Source of the DNA: Selaginella moellendorffii
Taxonomy: Eukaryota > Streptophyta > Lycopodiopsida > Selaginellales > Selaginellaceae
Length of the DNA stretch: 64,000 nucleotides
Direction: 5' to 3'
Assembly (NCBI RefSeq): GCF_000143415.4
Contig: NW_003314402.1
Coordinates: 254,017 to 318,016 of the forward strand
The notes beneath the pieces were generated by a model, which saw only the letters and a program-made list of their open reading frames with translations, made no database searches and was not told the DNA's origin. Each line of letters starts with the position of its first letter. Position 1 is the first letter of the stretch. The translations under genes and the position numbers were made by a program. Shown in pieces: positions 52,367-64,000 of the stretch.

Positions 52367-55300
52367 TTTTTTCATAGTTTTTTTTATTTTGGAGAAAGAG
52401 CTTAATCGTCCTATTGCTTTTGTTAGTCGCCAGCACCGACTCTACCAAGTGTGGAACAGCGTATAACACGCAGCGGCAGAGAAAATCGGGATGCCTCTGT
52501 TACGGCAAATGGAGTTGCGAAGAGTCTTAAGAATCTTTCCATTCCTGATTCAACGCAAACTCAGCCAACAAAGCCATCGAGTAAGTCGATTTTTTCTTCT
52601 TTTTTCGCTCATTTAATCATTTATTAAACAGAACATGTGAAAAAAGCAAAGCCCCTGATCGAGGGAGTGTCGTTCCCCGCAACTCCACGCTGGAACATAG
52701 ACAGGCCATATCTGACTGGTCAGTTTGTTTACGAGGTAAGCAGGCTGTTAATTCTCAAAGACATGCTTAATAGGCTTCTTTTCTCTTGCAGGAGGAAGTT
52801 GTAGAGTATTCCAAAAGCCTGATCAAAGGTATCATCACGGAACGAGATGCTTTAAGGTTTGTTTGGTGATCAATGACTAACATGTATATAAAGTTTGATT
52901 TTATTTGTAGCAACGATGGTGACCGGGCTATAGGCCTATTTGCACCTTCTGTGCAGGTACATTGTCTTCTTTTTAAAATAACGAGAACTAACGAGGCTTT
53001 CAGGAGCTACTTGTGATTGATGATCTGCTCTTTGCAATGGTTGGCATCGAGGGAAAGAGTATTCGCATTACAAGAGAAAAATCAAGAGACAAGGCTCTAA
53101 CTTTTCAAGTTGATCCCTCAATGGACTTGTCAATACAGGTGTTTGTTTGTATGTAGTCCTTTACACTAAATCTCTTTTTCTTTTCTGTATTCAGGAGCTG
53201 ACAAAGAGAGTTTTACCTCTCTGTGAAAACTACATGGTAGTCAGCCAATTCAACGAATCAAGGCTGCAATTTAAATACGGGCTGGTGAATCACGCGTTTG
53301 CTGCAGCTTTGAGAGCAATCTTGCAGGTTTAGGATGATAGCTTATATTGCTTATGTTTGAGCTTTTGTACAGGACTATCACGCCATGGTAGCACAATTGG
53401 AGCACCAGTTTAGACTCGCCAGACTTTCGCTTCAAGGTTTATGGTTCTTTTGCCAGGTAATATATTCTTTTGTCTTTGCGTTTGATGGGCCGTAAACTTT
53501 TTTAATAGCCTATGATGGGCGCAATGCAAGCTTTGGCCGTTGTTGTGAGAAAGGCATTTGTAAAGAGCCTTTCAGGAGCTGCCGTATTAAATCTGCTTCA
53601 AGGCCAGGTGCTTGCTATGAGCTTGGCTGAAAATCTTCCTGATATGTCTATATTCACAGGCAGCCGCAATTGCTGGAGATAATGCTGCCAGAACATTGCT
53701 GCAGAAACTCACTCAAGCTGCAAGTGCCCCGTATTTTGGAATATTGGAGAGGTAAGTGATACCGGTTTTCTAGGCCTGTATGTGATAGCTTTTCTAGGTG
53801 GATACACGAGGGAGTCATTGACGATCCTTATGGAGAATTTTTTATCGACGAGAACAAGGCGCTGCAGAAGGTTGTTCCATGTTGTACTGGTCAAGCACGC
53901 GTTTCCAACAATATCGTTGCAGGAAAGCCTTAGCCACGACTTCAATGCCACGTACTGGCAACAGCGATACAGCTTGAAAAATGACGTTCCTGGTTTTCTT
54001 GCATCCGCGGCTGAAAATATATTGACGACGGGCAAGTACCTTGATGCGATTCGGGAATGCGGTCAAAATGTTCGGGTATGGACCTTGTAATCAAGATGGA
54101 TTCGACGTTTTTTAATGCAGATACCTTTCTCTGAGGATGCTAAACTCACGAACTCTGGATCGAAGCGGCATTACCTGGATAAAATAAACGTTGCATACAA
54201 TTTCGCGAGTGCTGAGCTCTTGAGTTTGATTGTGCGAAAGGTGAGTTTTCAGCGCAGGTAAATTATGGACTATAACCTGTCTCTGTGTTCTATGCAGTTT
54301 GATCTCATGGGAAGGCTGCGGTCAGTGAAGCATTACTTTCTTTTGGATCAGGTAGCTCTTTAGTTTTTGCGATCAATATGGACGTTCCTGACCTCCTGAC
54401 CTTGCAGGGTGATTTCCTTGTCCACTTTATGGATATTGCAAAAGAGGAGCTTGCAAAACGACCTGTTGCGCTGTCGTTGGAAAAACTGCAGGTTTGTTCT
54501 TTTTATCTCGAAGATCTCATTTCAGCTTCTTGTTCTGCAGTCACTTTTGGAGCTTGCACTGAGAACCTCCGTTGCTGCGAGCGATCCGTACCATGAGGAT
54601 CTTACGTGCAGTCTGGTGTGGAATTCTACGTCTTTGCAAGTCCTGTCTAATCTGTTTATATATCTTTCCAGGAAAGATCGTCGTTGATGGTGCAGTTACG
54701 AAGTTTTATGAAGAACGGAATTTTGAAGATCGATTCTCCTTTAGAATCCAACTCAGAGCCCGGCAGCATGACTGGTTTGGAGACCTTCACTCTTGACTAT
54801 AAGGTACAAGGTATAATAAGTTTCCTTTGTCACTAAAGCCGTCTGTAGACGCGGTGGCCATTATCCCTCGTGATTTCAAGGAAGGCTCTCACAAAGTACC
54901 AGCTAATTTTTCGTCATCTCTTTCATTGTAAACATGTAGAAAGGCAACTCTCTGGCACCTGGCAAGCCCATCAGGTATGACAAGTATTAAGCAACAATTC
55001 GTATTGTTAACCTTCGTTTGCAGGCGACTCGTGGCCTTGACTTTGTTGGACATTCAATATCAAGATCGTACGTACTTTGCCAACAAATGCTGCATTTTAT
55101 GCAGAGCTTCGAACATTATATGACATTCGAGGTTTCAATCGTAAGCTTTCTGTGTTGAATCTTAGTCCTTTTGCAGGTGCTAGAGCCCAACTGGCATGTC
55201 ATGGACACTAAACTCCAGAGTGCTAAGAGTATTGACGAGGTTCGCCGTTTCCTTTCCTCTGATTATTTTACACATACCCACTGCTTTCAGGTCATTCAAC

Positions 55301-55766
55301 TACACGACTTTTTTCTAGACAAGTGTTTGAAAGAGTGCATTTTGTTATGGCCTCACATATTGAAGGTTCTTAGTTTTATCAAAGTTTTTCGTTGTGCTTA
55401 TCTAAACGTTCGATTTTTTCAGAGCGTGGAAAAGCTGAAATCCCTCTGCCTGCAGTATGCAATAGCAATACAATGGCTGATCCCATCACTCTACACGCTC
55501 GAATCTCCAGCAGAGACCAAAAAGACAAAGCGTTGTCGAGGGCAGCGCTTGCGAATGGTGAAAGACGGCGAGGATGCGAACTTCAAGAACACAATCGGGT
55601 ATGCGTGCCTTTCCTTCTCATTGAGAATTCTAACGTTCGAACTTCCAGGCAAATGGAAAACGATTTTCGGAAAGAAATGAAAGAGCTGCTAAGTCTTCTA
55701 AGTAGCAGCTCACAAACCGAGCCATACTTGGCACACTTGGCTCAAGGCCTCCAGGGACAGCACTAG
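51746..55766 (+). CDS. GCP2: Gamma-tubulin complex component 2 (GCP2/SPC97 family)
   Basis: About twenty short exons starting [20 protein letters not shown] at 51746 and ending LAQGLQGQH at 55766. Diagnostic blocks: [157 protein letters not shown]; and [20 protein letters not shown]. These cover both GRIP domains. Known role: with GCP3 and gamma-tubulin it forms the small complex that nucleates microtubules. Some exon ends were placed by family similarity rather than full frame counting. It lies directly downstream of beta-tubulin. Confidence 0.93.
52336..52360. repeat. CT dinucleotide microsatellite in a GCP2 intron
   Basis: About twelve CT units in the polypyrimidine part of an intron, between a donor at 52325 and the next acceptor. 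Confidence 0.85.
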
Positions 55767-55843
55767 AAGTAAGTCCACTCTTCCTGCCATGCAAGCTTTA
55801 TTAATTGGTTTTTTCTTCTCTAAGGGTCGTGAGTTCGACACCC

Positions 55844-57102
55844 ATGACGAAAAACTGGATTTCTCCTTGGGCTGCGACGATCCAAGACCTAGCGAGGAAT
55901 GCTATGGAGTCCGAGGTAGCTGGCAACACCCCCATCACGCATTTGGCATCCATCAGCGAGGCGCTGAGCCAAGGTTTGCAAAATCTATGCCGGATAGACG
56001 AAGACAGCCGTGGAGAGGTAGAGCAAAGGGCAGCATCATCTCTGGACAGCGAAGTGTGGTGCAATCTTCCAGAGCATCTCGTCGACACCGTCTTGGCATG
56101 GCTGCCACCCGCCAGCCTTTTCCGGCTCAGGACAGTTTGTAAGAGGTGGAACAGTGTGGTTTCGAGCAGGGCCTTCCTCGACGCTTGCTCCAAGATAAAG
56201 TCCCGGCTTCCATACTTCCTCATGTTCGCCGACCACTTCCACCGCAGAGTAGCCGCCGTCTACGACGTGAGTGTCTCGAGCTGGCACTTGCTACCGTTCT
56301 CCTCCTTCATGCACTGCCGGTTCCCGGAGTCGTTTCTAGTTCTAGCAGCAGCCGGGGGGCTGCTGTGCTTGGAAGGCACGGGGTCGCAAAGCGGAACTAT
56401 GTTCGTCTCCAATCCCATCACTCGGGTCTACAAGAAGCTTCCACGGATATCGCGATGAAGTCGCCTTACGTGGTCGGGATGGTGGTGGACGACGAGATGA
56501 AGTCGTATAAGATCTTGGTAGCACAGGACGGGGAAACGCTAGCGTCGCAAGTCTACGATTCCTCGACCAACAGGTGGAGCTTAACAGGAGTTTACCACCG
56601 GAGGACCGCCATCCTCGCCGGTGCTACGTTCTACAACGGGCTGCTCTTCTGCTTGACGTTCTCGCCAAACGGATTGCTCGCGTTTGATCTGGAGAGGGGG
56701 CAGTGGCTGGAGGTGAAGCTGGCGCTGCCACCATCGCTCAGCTGTCCGAACCTCATGACTCACCAGGACAGGCTGTTACTCATCGGCGGGATCGAAGAGC
56801 TCGGCAGCCTCCAGAGCGTCCACGTCTGGCAGCTCCATCCGACCAAGCCCGAGTGGATGGACGTGGAGAGAGTCCCGGACGATCTGTTCCAGAGGCTGTT
56901 CACGTCCTCGTCGGGGCACTTCATCTGCGTCGGGCAGGGGGACTTTATCTGCCTGCACGAGTACTACTCGCCGGAGATACTCATGTATGACATCGTCAGG
57001 AGGTCGTGGCAGTGGCTACCGGGGTGCTCGCTCAATGACAACATCGAGGCTAGATCGGTGCTGGGCTTCGCGTTCCAGCCCCGGATCGAGGCAGTGCCTT
57101 GA
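55844..57102 (+). CDS. F-box/kelch-repeat protein, apparently frameshifted
   Basis: The first frame (ATG 55844 to TGA 56458) has an F-box (SEVWCNLPEHLVDTVLAWLP, then LFRLRTVCKRWNSVVSS) and the first propeller strands, ending VYKKLPRISR. A second frame, continuing without a gap from about 56455 to 57102, reads MKSPYVVGMVVDDEMKSYKI, ILAGATFYNGLLF, LLLIGGIEELGSLQ, VGQGDFICLHEYYSPEILMY and LPGCSLNDNIEARSVLGFAF. In homologous plant F-box/kelch proteins the two parts are one chain, so a one-base change near 56435-56455 separates them. No intron is possible there. Known role of the family: substrate adaptor in SCF ubiquitin ligases. It may be a recent pseudogene or an assembly error. Confidence 0.8.
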
Positions 57103-57369
57103 GACAAAGCTTGGGATTCTACGATCCAGGATCCTTGGAAGTGGAGGGGTGAGAAGAAGTTTTTGGGAGAACAACGAAGTAGTGAAGGTGGAAGAAGTTT
57201 GGAGGCGCCACTGATGTGTGATGGTGGAAGAAAGGCAACGTTTAGTGGCAAAGGTTTTCCTTTGGTCTTTTTCTAATGGTCAAGAGAATATTCGAAAGTT
57301 TGAAAGTTTACATAAGAGTGTATATTTCCAAGCGTCATATGTCGGAGTTCGTATTCCTGCGACTTTGCT

Positions 57370-58121
57370 TATGAATATATTCAAAGCTAAAAACGAAATG
57401 AGAGTACCATCACCTTACAAACTTGAGTCTCCAGATCATCCAGTTTTCCTTTCAGCTGCACTTCACCGAGAGAGAGACAACGAAAGGAAGTTACAATTCC
57501 AGCACGGGACCCGACCTTCGCAGGAGCTCTCTGTCTTCCTTGATAGATTTTTTGGCTTCATGTAAAGGCTCGCTCGATGATGGCTAACACAAAAACAATG
57601 CAATTCAATTTCAAACTGCGAGATCAGACAAATCGATACCTTCGAAACTCCACATTTTGTTGTAGCTGCTGTACTTTACTGAGAGACATTCGCAGGAGCT
57701 CGACGTCTTCCTTGATAAATTTTTCTGCTTCATGTGTAGGCTCGCTCAGCGATTCTTGTCGTTGATGCATCTCGCTAACACACAACAAATTAAATTCAAT
57801 GTAAAACTCAGAGTTTTTTCTTTCTTTTTTTTTTTTTGGACAAGATCGATACCCATGAAACTCCGCAGCGATTTGGAGCAGTCCTGACGACGATGTGGCG
57901 GTTCCCTTCCGGACTGGTCGCGTACTTAATTTTCCTGCGCGTTTGATCTGCATGTTACTGAGATCTTTCTTGCAATCTGCACAAGAGAGGTTAAATGCGA
58001 CAAAGACGCGAAATGTTACCCGAGTCGCTGCAAAACTTCGTCTGGATCGGCTCCTCACAGGGAGGCCGCGGAAGTTGCTGGAAGCCGAGTGCTTTCTGCT
58101 GCTGGTGGTGGTGGAAGCCAT
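57370..58121 (-). pseudogene. Two decayed copies of the small coiled-coil gene
   Basis: Copy 1 (about 57370-57560) parallels the last two exons of the gene at 58579, including the CAGCACGGGACCCGACCTTC block. Copy 2 (57624-58121) is an open frame of 165 codons whose end reads EPTHEAEKFIKEDVELLRMS and KVQQLQQ, parallel to KFLKEEVELLR and EVQQLQ of the gene. Upstream of that, copy 2 does not match the intact gene. I take both as remnants, though copy 2 is still open. Confidence 0.55.
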
Positions 58122-58578
58122 TGTCCTGGATTTCCTGGACCGCCGCCGTGGGGAATATCTGGTGCCTCTCAGAAACGGATCTCGATGAATGGTTCACTGT
58201 TCGTTTCCACCGAGCCCGAAGATGATCTCAGGGAGAGTATGTCTCGGTACGAGGGACCGGTGCTGCCACAGGGAGTTGAGGCCGGAGGCATGAGAAACGT
58301 CCCTGGTGGCCTGCATAGCTTGCATGGCTGGTCGCCAGGAGATTGTACAAGCCAGTGAGAGAAGACTCTATGATGTTGGTAACGACGATTGTTTTCCATG
58401 TTCACCAGCTTTTCCTGGATGACCACGAACATTCACGCACTCATTGTGACAATTGTATTACCTGCATTGTTATGACAGTATTCCACATGTTTGCGATATG
58501 TGTATCGAGTGTCTGCTTCTCCACGATCTGGAGCTCTGCCTTCCTGAGAAAACGATTTGCTTGTAAACATGTTCTAAG

Positions 58579-59193
58579 CTAAATGAAATGAGAGTAAGAG
58601 TATGCCTCCATCATCTTGCGAACTTGTGTCTCCAGATCATCCAGTCTCTCGACAGGTTTTCCTTGCAGTTGCTGCACTTCACTGCGAGAAAGACAACGAA
58701 AGGAAGTTAGCTACAAACTAAAACGTTTCCAGCACGGGACCCGACCTTCGACCTTCGCAAGAGCTCTACCTCTTCCTTGAGAAATTTTATCGCTTCAGGT
58801 GAAGACTCACTCGACGATTCCTGTACTCATCTCACTCAGCACGAAACCAGAACTTGGAACGTCAAAGCTTACGAAAAATTCGACAAGCTCTCCTCCTTCT
58901 CTTCCTCTCTTCTCTTGAAAGAAGCATCTCCACGCTTGGGTCTTGATTTCTCCTAAATGGCTGGGAGTTTCTTTGATTCCTTTGTAGGAGTGGAGCACCA
59001 CGTCCTCCTACAACAATGCAGTGATATTTGCCACAGATCTGGAGATCTTGCTTACCCTAGTTGTGGTAGCAGTTAGGGTTTGCAAGCTTCCACGATTTGG
59101 GGCTTTTGGTTCTAGGGGGAAATTAAGTTGTGGGAGTGATTGAAGTGAGGAAGAGGGACGTCGCCAACAACAACAGCCCTCCATTAGCTTCAT
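58579..59193 (-). CDS. Small coiled-coil protein, function unknown
   Basis: Four exons (59193-59056, 59007-58873, 58820-58753, 58681-58579) with GT-AG borders join exactly in frame to 147 residues. The N-terminus MKLMEGCCCWRRPSSSLQSL is Cys/Arg/Ser-rich and could be a plastid transit peptide. A basic middle (SYKGIKETPSHLGEIKTQAW, RCFFQEKRG) precedes two short helical segments, EAIKFLKEEVELLRR and EVQQLQGKPVERLDDLETQV, which predict a coiled coil, ending RKMMEAYSYSHFI. I do not recognise the family. The exon-exon frame agreement and the presence of duplicated copies alongside support a real gene. Confidence 0.6.
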
Positions 59194-60340
59194 CGGAGCA
59201 GTTATGGCAAAGGACGGGCTTGTTTTCTCCTCTTTTCGCTTCTATAGTTTGGTTTTTGCTCGTTTTCTTGATTCAACATGGCTGGCATTTAGGGAGTGGC
59301 AAAAAGCACTTCTAGTGGTGGTGCTTCATTCAGATCTGGGATCCAAGATCTGGATGATCCTAACTCGTGCTCTGGAATTAGGGTTCTTGGGCAATAGCTA
59401 GGGTTAGGGTTTGCCCTGTTCTAGGGCTAGGGTTCCTTGGCATGGGTTGCTGCAGTCTTAGAAGACTCTCAAAGCATCTCAATGGTGGATGGACAGTTGC
59501 AAAAGCTTTAGAAATGGAGTTTTTTGCTAAGATCTATGCGATTTTGCTTGCTTTGATGCGTGACAAAGACGGTAGCGGTCAAGGATTGGGAGCTAGAGGT
59601 CACTTTAGTGGTGACTTGGAGCAGTTAGTACTTAAAAGAGTTTCCAACTTTCTGGATTTTTTATGGAAGACTATGCATGGTGTCTTGCTTTGAGGAAGAT
59701 CGAGGAGGGAGGATTTTTGGAACTAGTGGTAGGGATTGTTGCCACAATTAGGGCTAGTGGCTAACAGGGTTGATTTGGTGATACACATGTAGGGGATTCA
59801 TATATCTCTTCTCCAACACCTACTTTGGAGTTCACTCCCTTAGGAGGAGGTTTGTGACCTTTCTCTAGTCCCTATTGCAGGGCTAGGACTCAGTTGAAGA
59901 TGAGCTAACACACTTGTCTCGTATGGGAGGCAAGGTAGCACACTCTCGCCTTGAGTTGGAGGATGTTCACACCTCGCTTGGAGTTACGAGTTGGAGCTAT
60001 GTTGCAATTGGACACTATTTTGGGCTTGGAAGCATGTTGATAGTGGAGCGTAGTTTTGCAGGTCATGGAGCGTAGCAGGTGGCTTCAAGTTTCGTGGTGG
60101 AGTCACCTAGGAAGCAGATGGCCCAAGAGCAACACTGGGCATTCGTGCTTATGGAGTGTAGCAGGTGGCCTCTAGTTTTGCGGTGGAGGCACCTGGGAGG
60201 CGGACGACCCAAGAGCAGTGCTAGGCTTTTATGCTCATGGTTTTGTTAGTTTCACTAGTTTCCCTGAAAGTGCGCTCTTAATATTGTATTAGTTCCTAAG
60301 GGGCAATTGAGAAATGTACCTATATATTGCATCAATCCAA
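59194..60340. other. Non-coding stretch with telomere-like motifs
   Basis: Scattered TAGGGTT and AGGGCTAGGGTT motifs at 59383-59440, a short unassigned open frame at 59442-59693, then repetitive sequence. I see no gene I can support. Confidence 0.4.
60062..60241. repeat. Two-unit tandem repeat of about 88 bases
   Basis: Two adjacent units share GTAGCAGGTGGC, GTGGTGGAG / GCGGTGGAGGCACC, the CCCAAGAGCA block and TATG(G/C)T ends. It may belong to the non-coding part of a retroelement. Confidence 0.7.
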
Positions 60341-60929
60341 GGTGCCCATATCAAGAAGGATGAATTTGGGACCCTTGGTGATGGTCATAAAGATGCACTG
60401 CCAATGGTGTCATGGAAAATGAAGTCATTGTGTTTGAATTATAATTATGATGTTCTCTTTGGATAAGAGTGTTGATGAGGGTATAGAGAGATGATGAGGA
60501 GTAGGATATATGGCTGGGAGACGAGTTGTCATTGTGTTGACAAAACTGAGTCATCAAGTTTGGTGGTCTAGCATTGCATAAATGTTAAAATTACAAGTAG
60601 ATTTTTTTAAAAAGAAAATTCCTTCAAGAATATAAAAGGGTAAGTATTATAATGTTCCACTTTATATTCTACAAGTGGACAATAATAAGAGGTATAGTGT
60701 CATTGTTGTCCCACTTATGTAGCCCAAATGTTCAATAAATTCTGCTTAGACAAGTGGAAGAAATGCTTGTCATATATTAATCCCAAAACCTAGCATCAGA
60801 AACTCATGACAATTGCTATAGTAAAATTAATTTTATTGGTATAGAAGTTTATATAATGAAACACCAACAAAACTCCATACTTTTATAATATATGTATACC
60901 GAAAAGAAGGTAAATAAATATCTCAATCC

Positions 60930-62150
60930 GAATGTTGAAAGTTTATATACTTCACGATCATCCCTTTAAAGGTTTGAACGAGTGATTTCACTAAACCATC
61001 TATTTGTGAATGATAAACACTTGTGAAAGTGTGGTGTATCTTTAGCCGAGAAGTTAAAATGTGAAATGCTTCAATAATAAATATGGGATTATTATCTAAG
61101 AGAATTCGCTTTAGACAAAAATGCTAAAACACCACTTAATTAAGGAGGAAGTATTCAATAGTAGTTGCAAATGCACTAGCAAAAGCACAAATTTCCATTT
61201 AGCAAGTCAAGTAGTTAAAAGCAATAATGATATATTCATTGCTAGCAATCGACTATGGAAAACACCCCATTAAATCAAATGCCACCAATTGAAACAGACA
61301 ATAAATTATAATTGATTCCAACCGTCCTACAGTACAAGGGGGAATATTACAAACTTGGCATCAAACACAACTACACACATACCGGATAACATTATATTGC
61401 ATCTCCAGTCAATAGAAAGAACTGCATAGCTTCTCAATCATACAACGATGTCCTATATGCCCACCTAGAAAAGGAGAATCATAGTAGACATGAAGAAAGC
61501 ATAAAATAAATATCGAATGCACCACCAACCATAAATGATCATCAAGATCCGACTCTATAAAATAAAAGAAAGTCGTCCTCAAGGCAATATTGAAAATATA
61601 AATGCTAAAATGGCAAGTCATCAATAAATGATGTAGGATTCTCAAACCCATCATGAAGCCTTCGGATCTATAACTCAACCTTTTAAGCTTCATGAACCTC
61701 GTCAAGAGAAGGTAAATCTTGCTCCACACCTTATGGATATTAAACATCAAGTACAATAACTACTAATAGCATGGAATCTTTATCTAAAAAATCCACAAAT
61801 ACTAAAATAATAGACTCATCAAGAATAAGAGAAAAGAGTGAAAAAGGAAAAAAAGTTTAAGAAAGGGCATTAACATTAGCCATAGAACTCTTTAGACAAT
61901 GAATAACTTCAAAATCATATATTTAAAGCTTTAGAGCCTATCATACAGTACAACTAACTAAGTTCTTTTACTTTAATAACAAATTAATTGTAATAGAATC
62001 ACCTTTTAGTAATGTTTGAAAACCATGGAAATATGTATAAAGCTTCTCAAAACCCTAAACTACTACTAAACACTTCTTCTTTATCATATAATAGTTCACC
62101 TCTGTAGCACATTTTATCTCTCTCCCCTTAAACCAACTAGAAAAGGGGCA
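60930..62150 (-). mobile_element. Decayed Ty3/gypsy retrotransposon (RNase H to integrase)
   Basis: On the minus strand, in order, with stops and frame breaks: RNase H blocks NYYMIKKKCLVVV (62110-62060) and YDFEVIHCLKSSMANVNALS (about 61940-61880); then the integrase zinc-finger region VYYDSPFLGGHIGHRCMIEK (about 61490-61430) with C-V-C-C spacing after it; and core blocks such as ILLDNNPIFIIEAF, IHHTFTSVYHSQIDGLV and KSLVQTFKGMIVK down to about 60930. The order RNase H then integrase is that of Ty3/gypsy. Several conserved tryptophans are now TGA or TAG. I found no LTRs or reverse transcriptase. Confidence 0.82.
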
Positions 62151-62159
62151 ATTGTTTAA

Positions 62160-62868
62160 TGAGAGAGCCCTTAGTGGCTATTTTATCCCCATTTAAGTGT
62201 TTTTAGGTTTAAATAGTATTGGGTTGAGTAAACTCTCAGAAAGTCTAAATTCAGGAACTTATATTTCCATCTTAGAGAAAAAATTCACAGTGACAGTATA
62301 TCCAAATCTCATCCTATGATTACATGCACTACACTCACCCCCCTTTCAGAGATGTCAATGTCTTCATTGACTATTGATTAACAACCCCTATTGAGAAGGG
62401 GAACTAACACTTCCATTTTTGCACTGAATTTGCCAATCCTTCTATTGTGTAGACTAGTTATTTCATGTGAAGCAACTAGTCATCTACCCGTACCGTAGTC
62501 CCACAGTGGATACTTTCGTCCACGGATACTCCACACAAGAGGAAGGACGTATGCATGGATGCCTAATACATATGATTTCAAATTTAGGGGTAGGAATATA
62601 CCTTGCTCAAGGGTATATTATATTTTTAAGCATAGTTACGAACACGAACACGGAACACGAACACGAGCCTCAGATTTCAGGAACCCGAACACGGAACACG
62701 ATCACGGCCCACGATGGCTCACGAATATTCTACTGAATATTCTAAGAATATGTTACTTAAAAATTATATTCTATTTCTTATTATATTATTATAGGAATAT
62801 GCTATATTTTATTATATTATTCTTAATATTTTTATTTGCACATAAACTACTTCACACTTTTAAACTAC
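62160..62868. other. A+T-rich spacer with a GAACACG repeat
   Basis: Nothing coding. At 62638-62705 the motif CGAACACGAACACGG occurs in several variants, a low-complexity array that may be a subterminal repeat of the adjacent hAT element. Confidence 0.4.
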
Positions 62869-64000
62869 TCAAATATCCTGCATCTCATCGTCATCTTCAA
62901 CCTCATGATCTTCGACCTCACGATCTTTGACATCATCTCCATCTTCCTCTTCCTGTCTTGACTCAAGCTCGTCTTCAGGATGAGGAACTGTCTCCAGGAC
63001 TTTGTAGCTTACAAACTTGTCGTAATCACGATCATTTTTGCAGGTTAACAACCTGGTGTTGCAAGCCACAAAAACTAGATCTGCTGTCCTGTCCATGGTA
63101 AGTCTGTTCCTCTTTTTTGAAGAAACATGCTCGAAAGTACTGAACAATCTCTCCACCGAGGACGACGAGCATGCCTGACTTAGAACTCGAATGGCCAACT
63201 TCTGAAGAGCTGGAGTTTCATAACCATAGTCCTCCCACCAATGTACAGCTCCCCTCTTAGTGCGATCAGCCTTAGCATCATATGAGTTGAAAATGCCTCC
63301 TATCCTCCGGTAAGTTAAAAGCTCATCACATATCACATCCCTCTCACTGGATGTAAACATGGCCAGCAGATAAGCATTCCAGTCCTTCATGACCTCTCTG
63401 TTAGCATGCTTTTCATACTCCTGAAACTCGGGGTCCAACATGTACGCCACCGAGTGCATGAGCGAGTGATACTCATGCCACCTATTAGACATGATCTGAT
63501 GAAGTTCCCTGTACCTGCCATAATCCGACTGTCCTTCCTCTAAACTTGCATCCAACCTGTTCATGCACTCATATATCTTTCCAATCGCAGGTATATCACC
63601 GTCCACAACACGAAGAAGCAGCATAACATCCTTGGACACCTCTAGCATGTCCTTAACCTGTTGCCAGAAACTGTCATCAAAAACCGTTGCATAACTGTCC
63701 CTTCCTGCTCTCGAGTTCGACTCAGGCCTTGCTCTGTACGCAGGGCATACGAACATCTGTTGTAAAGCTTCTCGGAGCTCCACCAGCCTCTCCATCATAA
63801 TGAAGTTGTAGCCGAACCTGGTATCACAATAACACAGCAATCGCTTGTGAGTAAACTCCGCCAGCAGTGCCACTATATGAGAGTGGTTTCTAACGAAGAT
63901 CACCAAAGACTTTCCACGCTCCAGAAGTGTTGCCATCCATGGAAGTACACCGAAGTCTTTCAAGGCATTGTTCAAGCAATGGGCAAAACATGCTGCCCAT
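62869..64000 (-). mobile_element. hAT-family transposase gene, C-terminal part (5' end off the window)
   Basis: The frame is open from the right edge of the window to a stop at 62869. It opens with WAACFAHCLNNALKDFG, the hAT catalytic-core block, and ends with the hAT dimerisation domain: WWEDYGYETPALQKLAIRVL, then [19 protein letters not shown] and KKRNRLTMDRTADLVFVACN, followed by an acidic tail (EEEDGDDVKDREVEDHEVED). No stop interrupts the visible 376 codons, so the element could be recent. The BED zinc finger and the first catalytic residues would lie beyond the window. Confidence 0.92.

Noticed and set aside
58089-58358. Plus-strand frame with Gly/Pro-rich translation
   Set aside because: No splice partners or recognisable family; it overlaps the decayed coiled-coil copy on the other strand.
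59383-59440. Telomere-like TAGGG motifs
   Set aside because: Only a few degenerate units, not an array; no evidence of an interstitial telomere.
61409-61756. Minus-strand 115-codon frame as a separate gene
   Set aside because: Its end contains the gypsy integrase zinc-finger region, so it belongs to the decayed retrotransposon.

Overview
The window looks like nuclear DNA of a compact plant genome, most likely a lycophyte such as Selaginella (inference). The grounds are: GT-AG introns that are mostly 45-100 bases long; plant-specific families (PHT1, NPG1-related TPR, RMR, MRL7, MIP1/DUF547); two single-exon PPR genes built of short repeats; and bulb-type lectins. Intact genes are close together and G+C-balanced. 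Between them lie A+T-rich stretches full of gene fragments and transposon relics. Exon joins were made by eye from splice sites and checked for reading frame where stated.

Layout. 0-13 kb: katanin p60 (-), a broken S9 peptidase fragment, a conserved coiled-coil gene (+), an acidic single-exon ORF, a MIP1/DUF547 gene (+) and a PPR gene (-). 13-20 kb: PPR debris, a WSS1-type protease gene (+), a DEAH helicase fragment, a very A+T-rich lectin-like island, a deleted copy of the WSS1 3' end, and an RMR-type PA/RING gene (+). 20-31 kb: a PPR fragment, MRL7 (+) and glutamate dehydrogenase (-). Then come, in the same order, an RMR fragment, an FKGP pseudogene, an LRR fragment, a long inverted repeat, an MRL7 pseudogene and a second intact glutamate dehydrogenase. 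This is a tandem segmental duplication with later insertions.

31-44 kb: an SNF8/VPS22 pseudogene, an F-box scrap yard, a small conserved gene divergent from an NPG1-related TPR gene, a full-size ABCB transporter, a secreted lectin gene and a second PPR gene. 44-59 kb: two convergent PHT1 phosphate transporters, beta-tubulin, gamma-tubulin complex component GCP2, an F-box/kelch gene with an apparent frameshift, and a small coiled-coil gene with decayed copies. 59-64 kb: A+T-rich repeats, a decayed Ty3/gypsy pol region (-), and a hAT transposase (-) running off the right edge.

There is no operon-like logic, but three microtubule genes (katanin p60, beta-tubulin, GCP2) share the window, the last two only about 225 bases apart. 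The best candidates for something undescribed are the A+T-rich lectin-like island at 16.2-17.1 kb and the small coiled-coil gene family at 57.2-59.2 kb.
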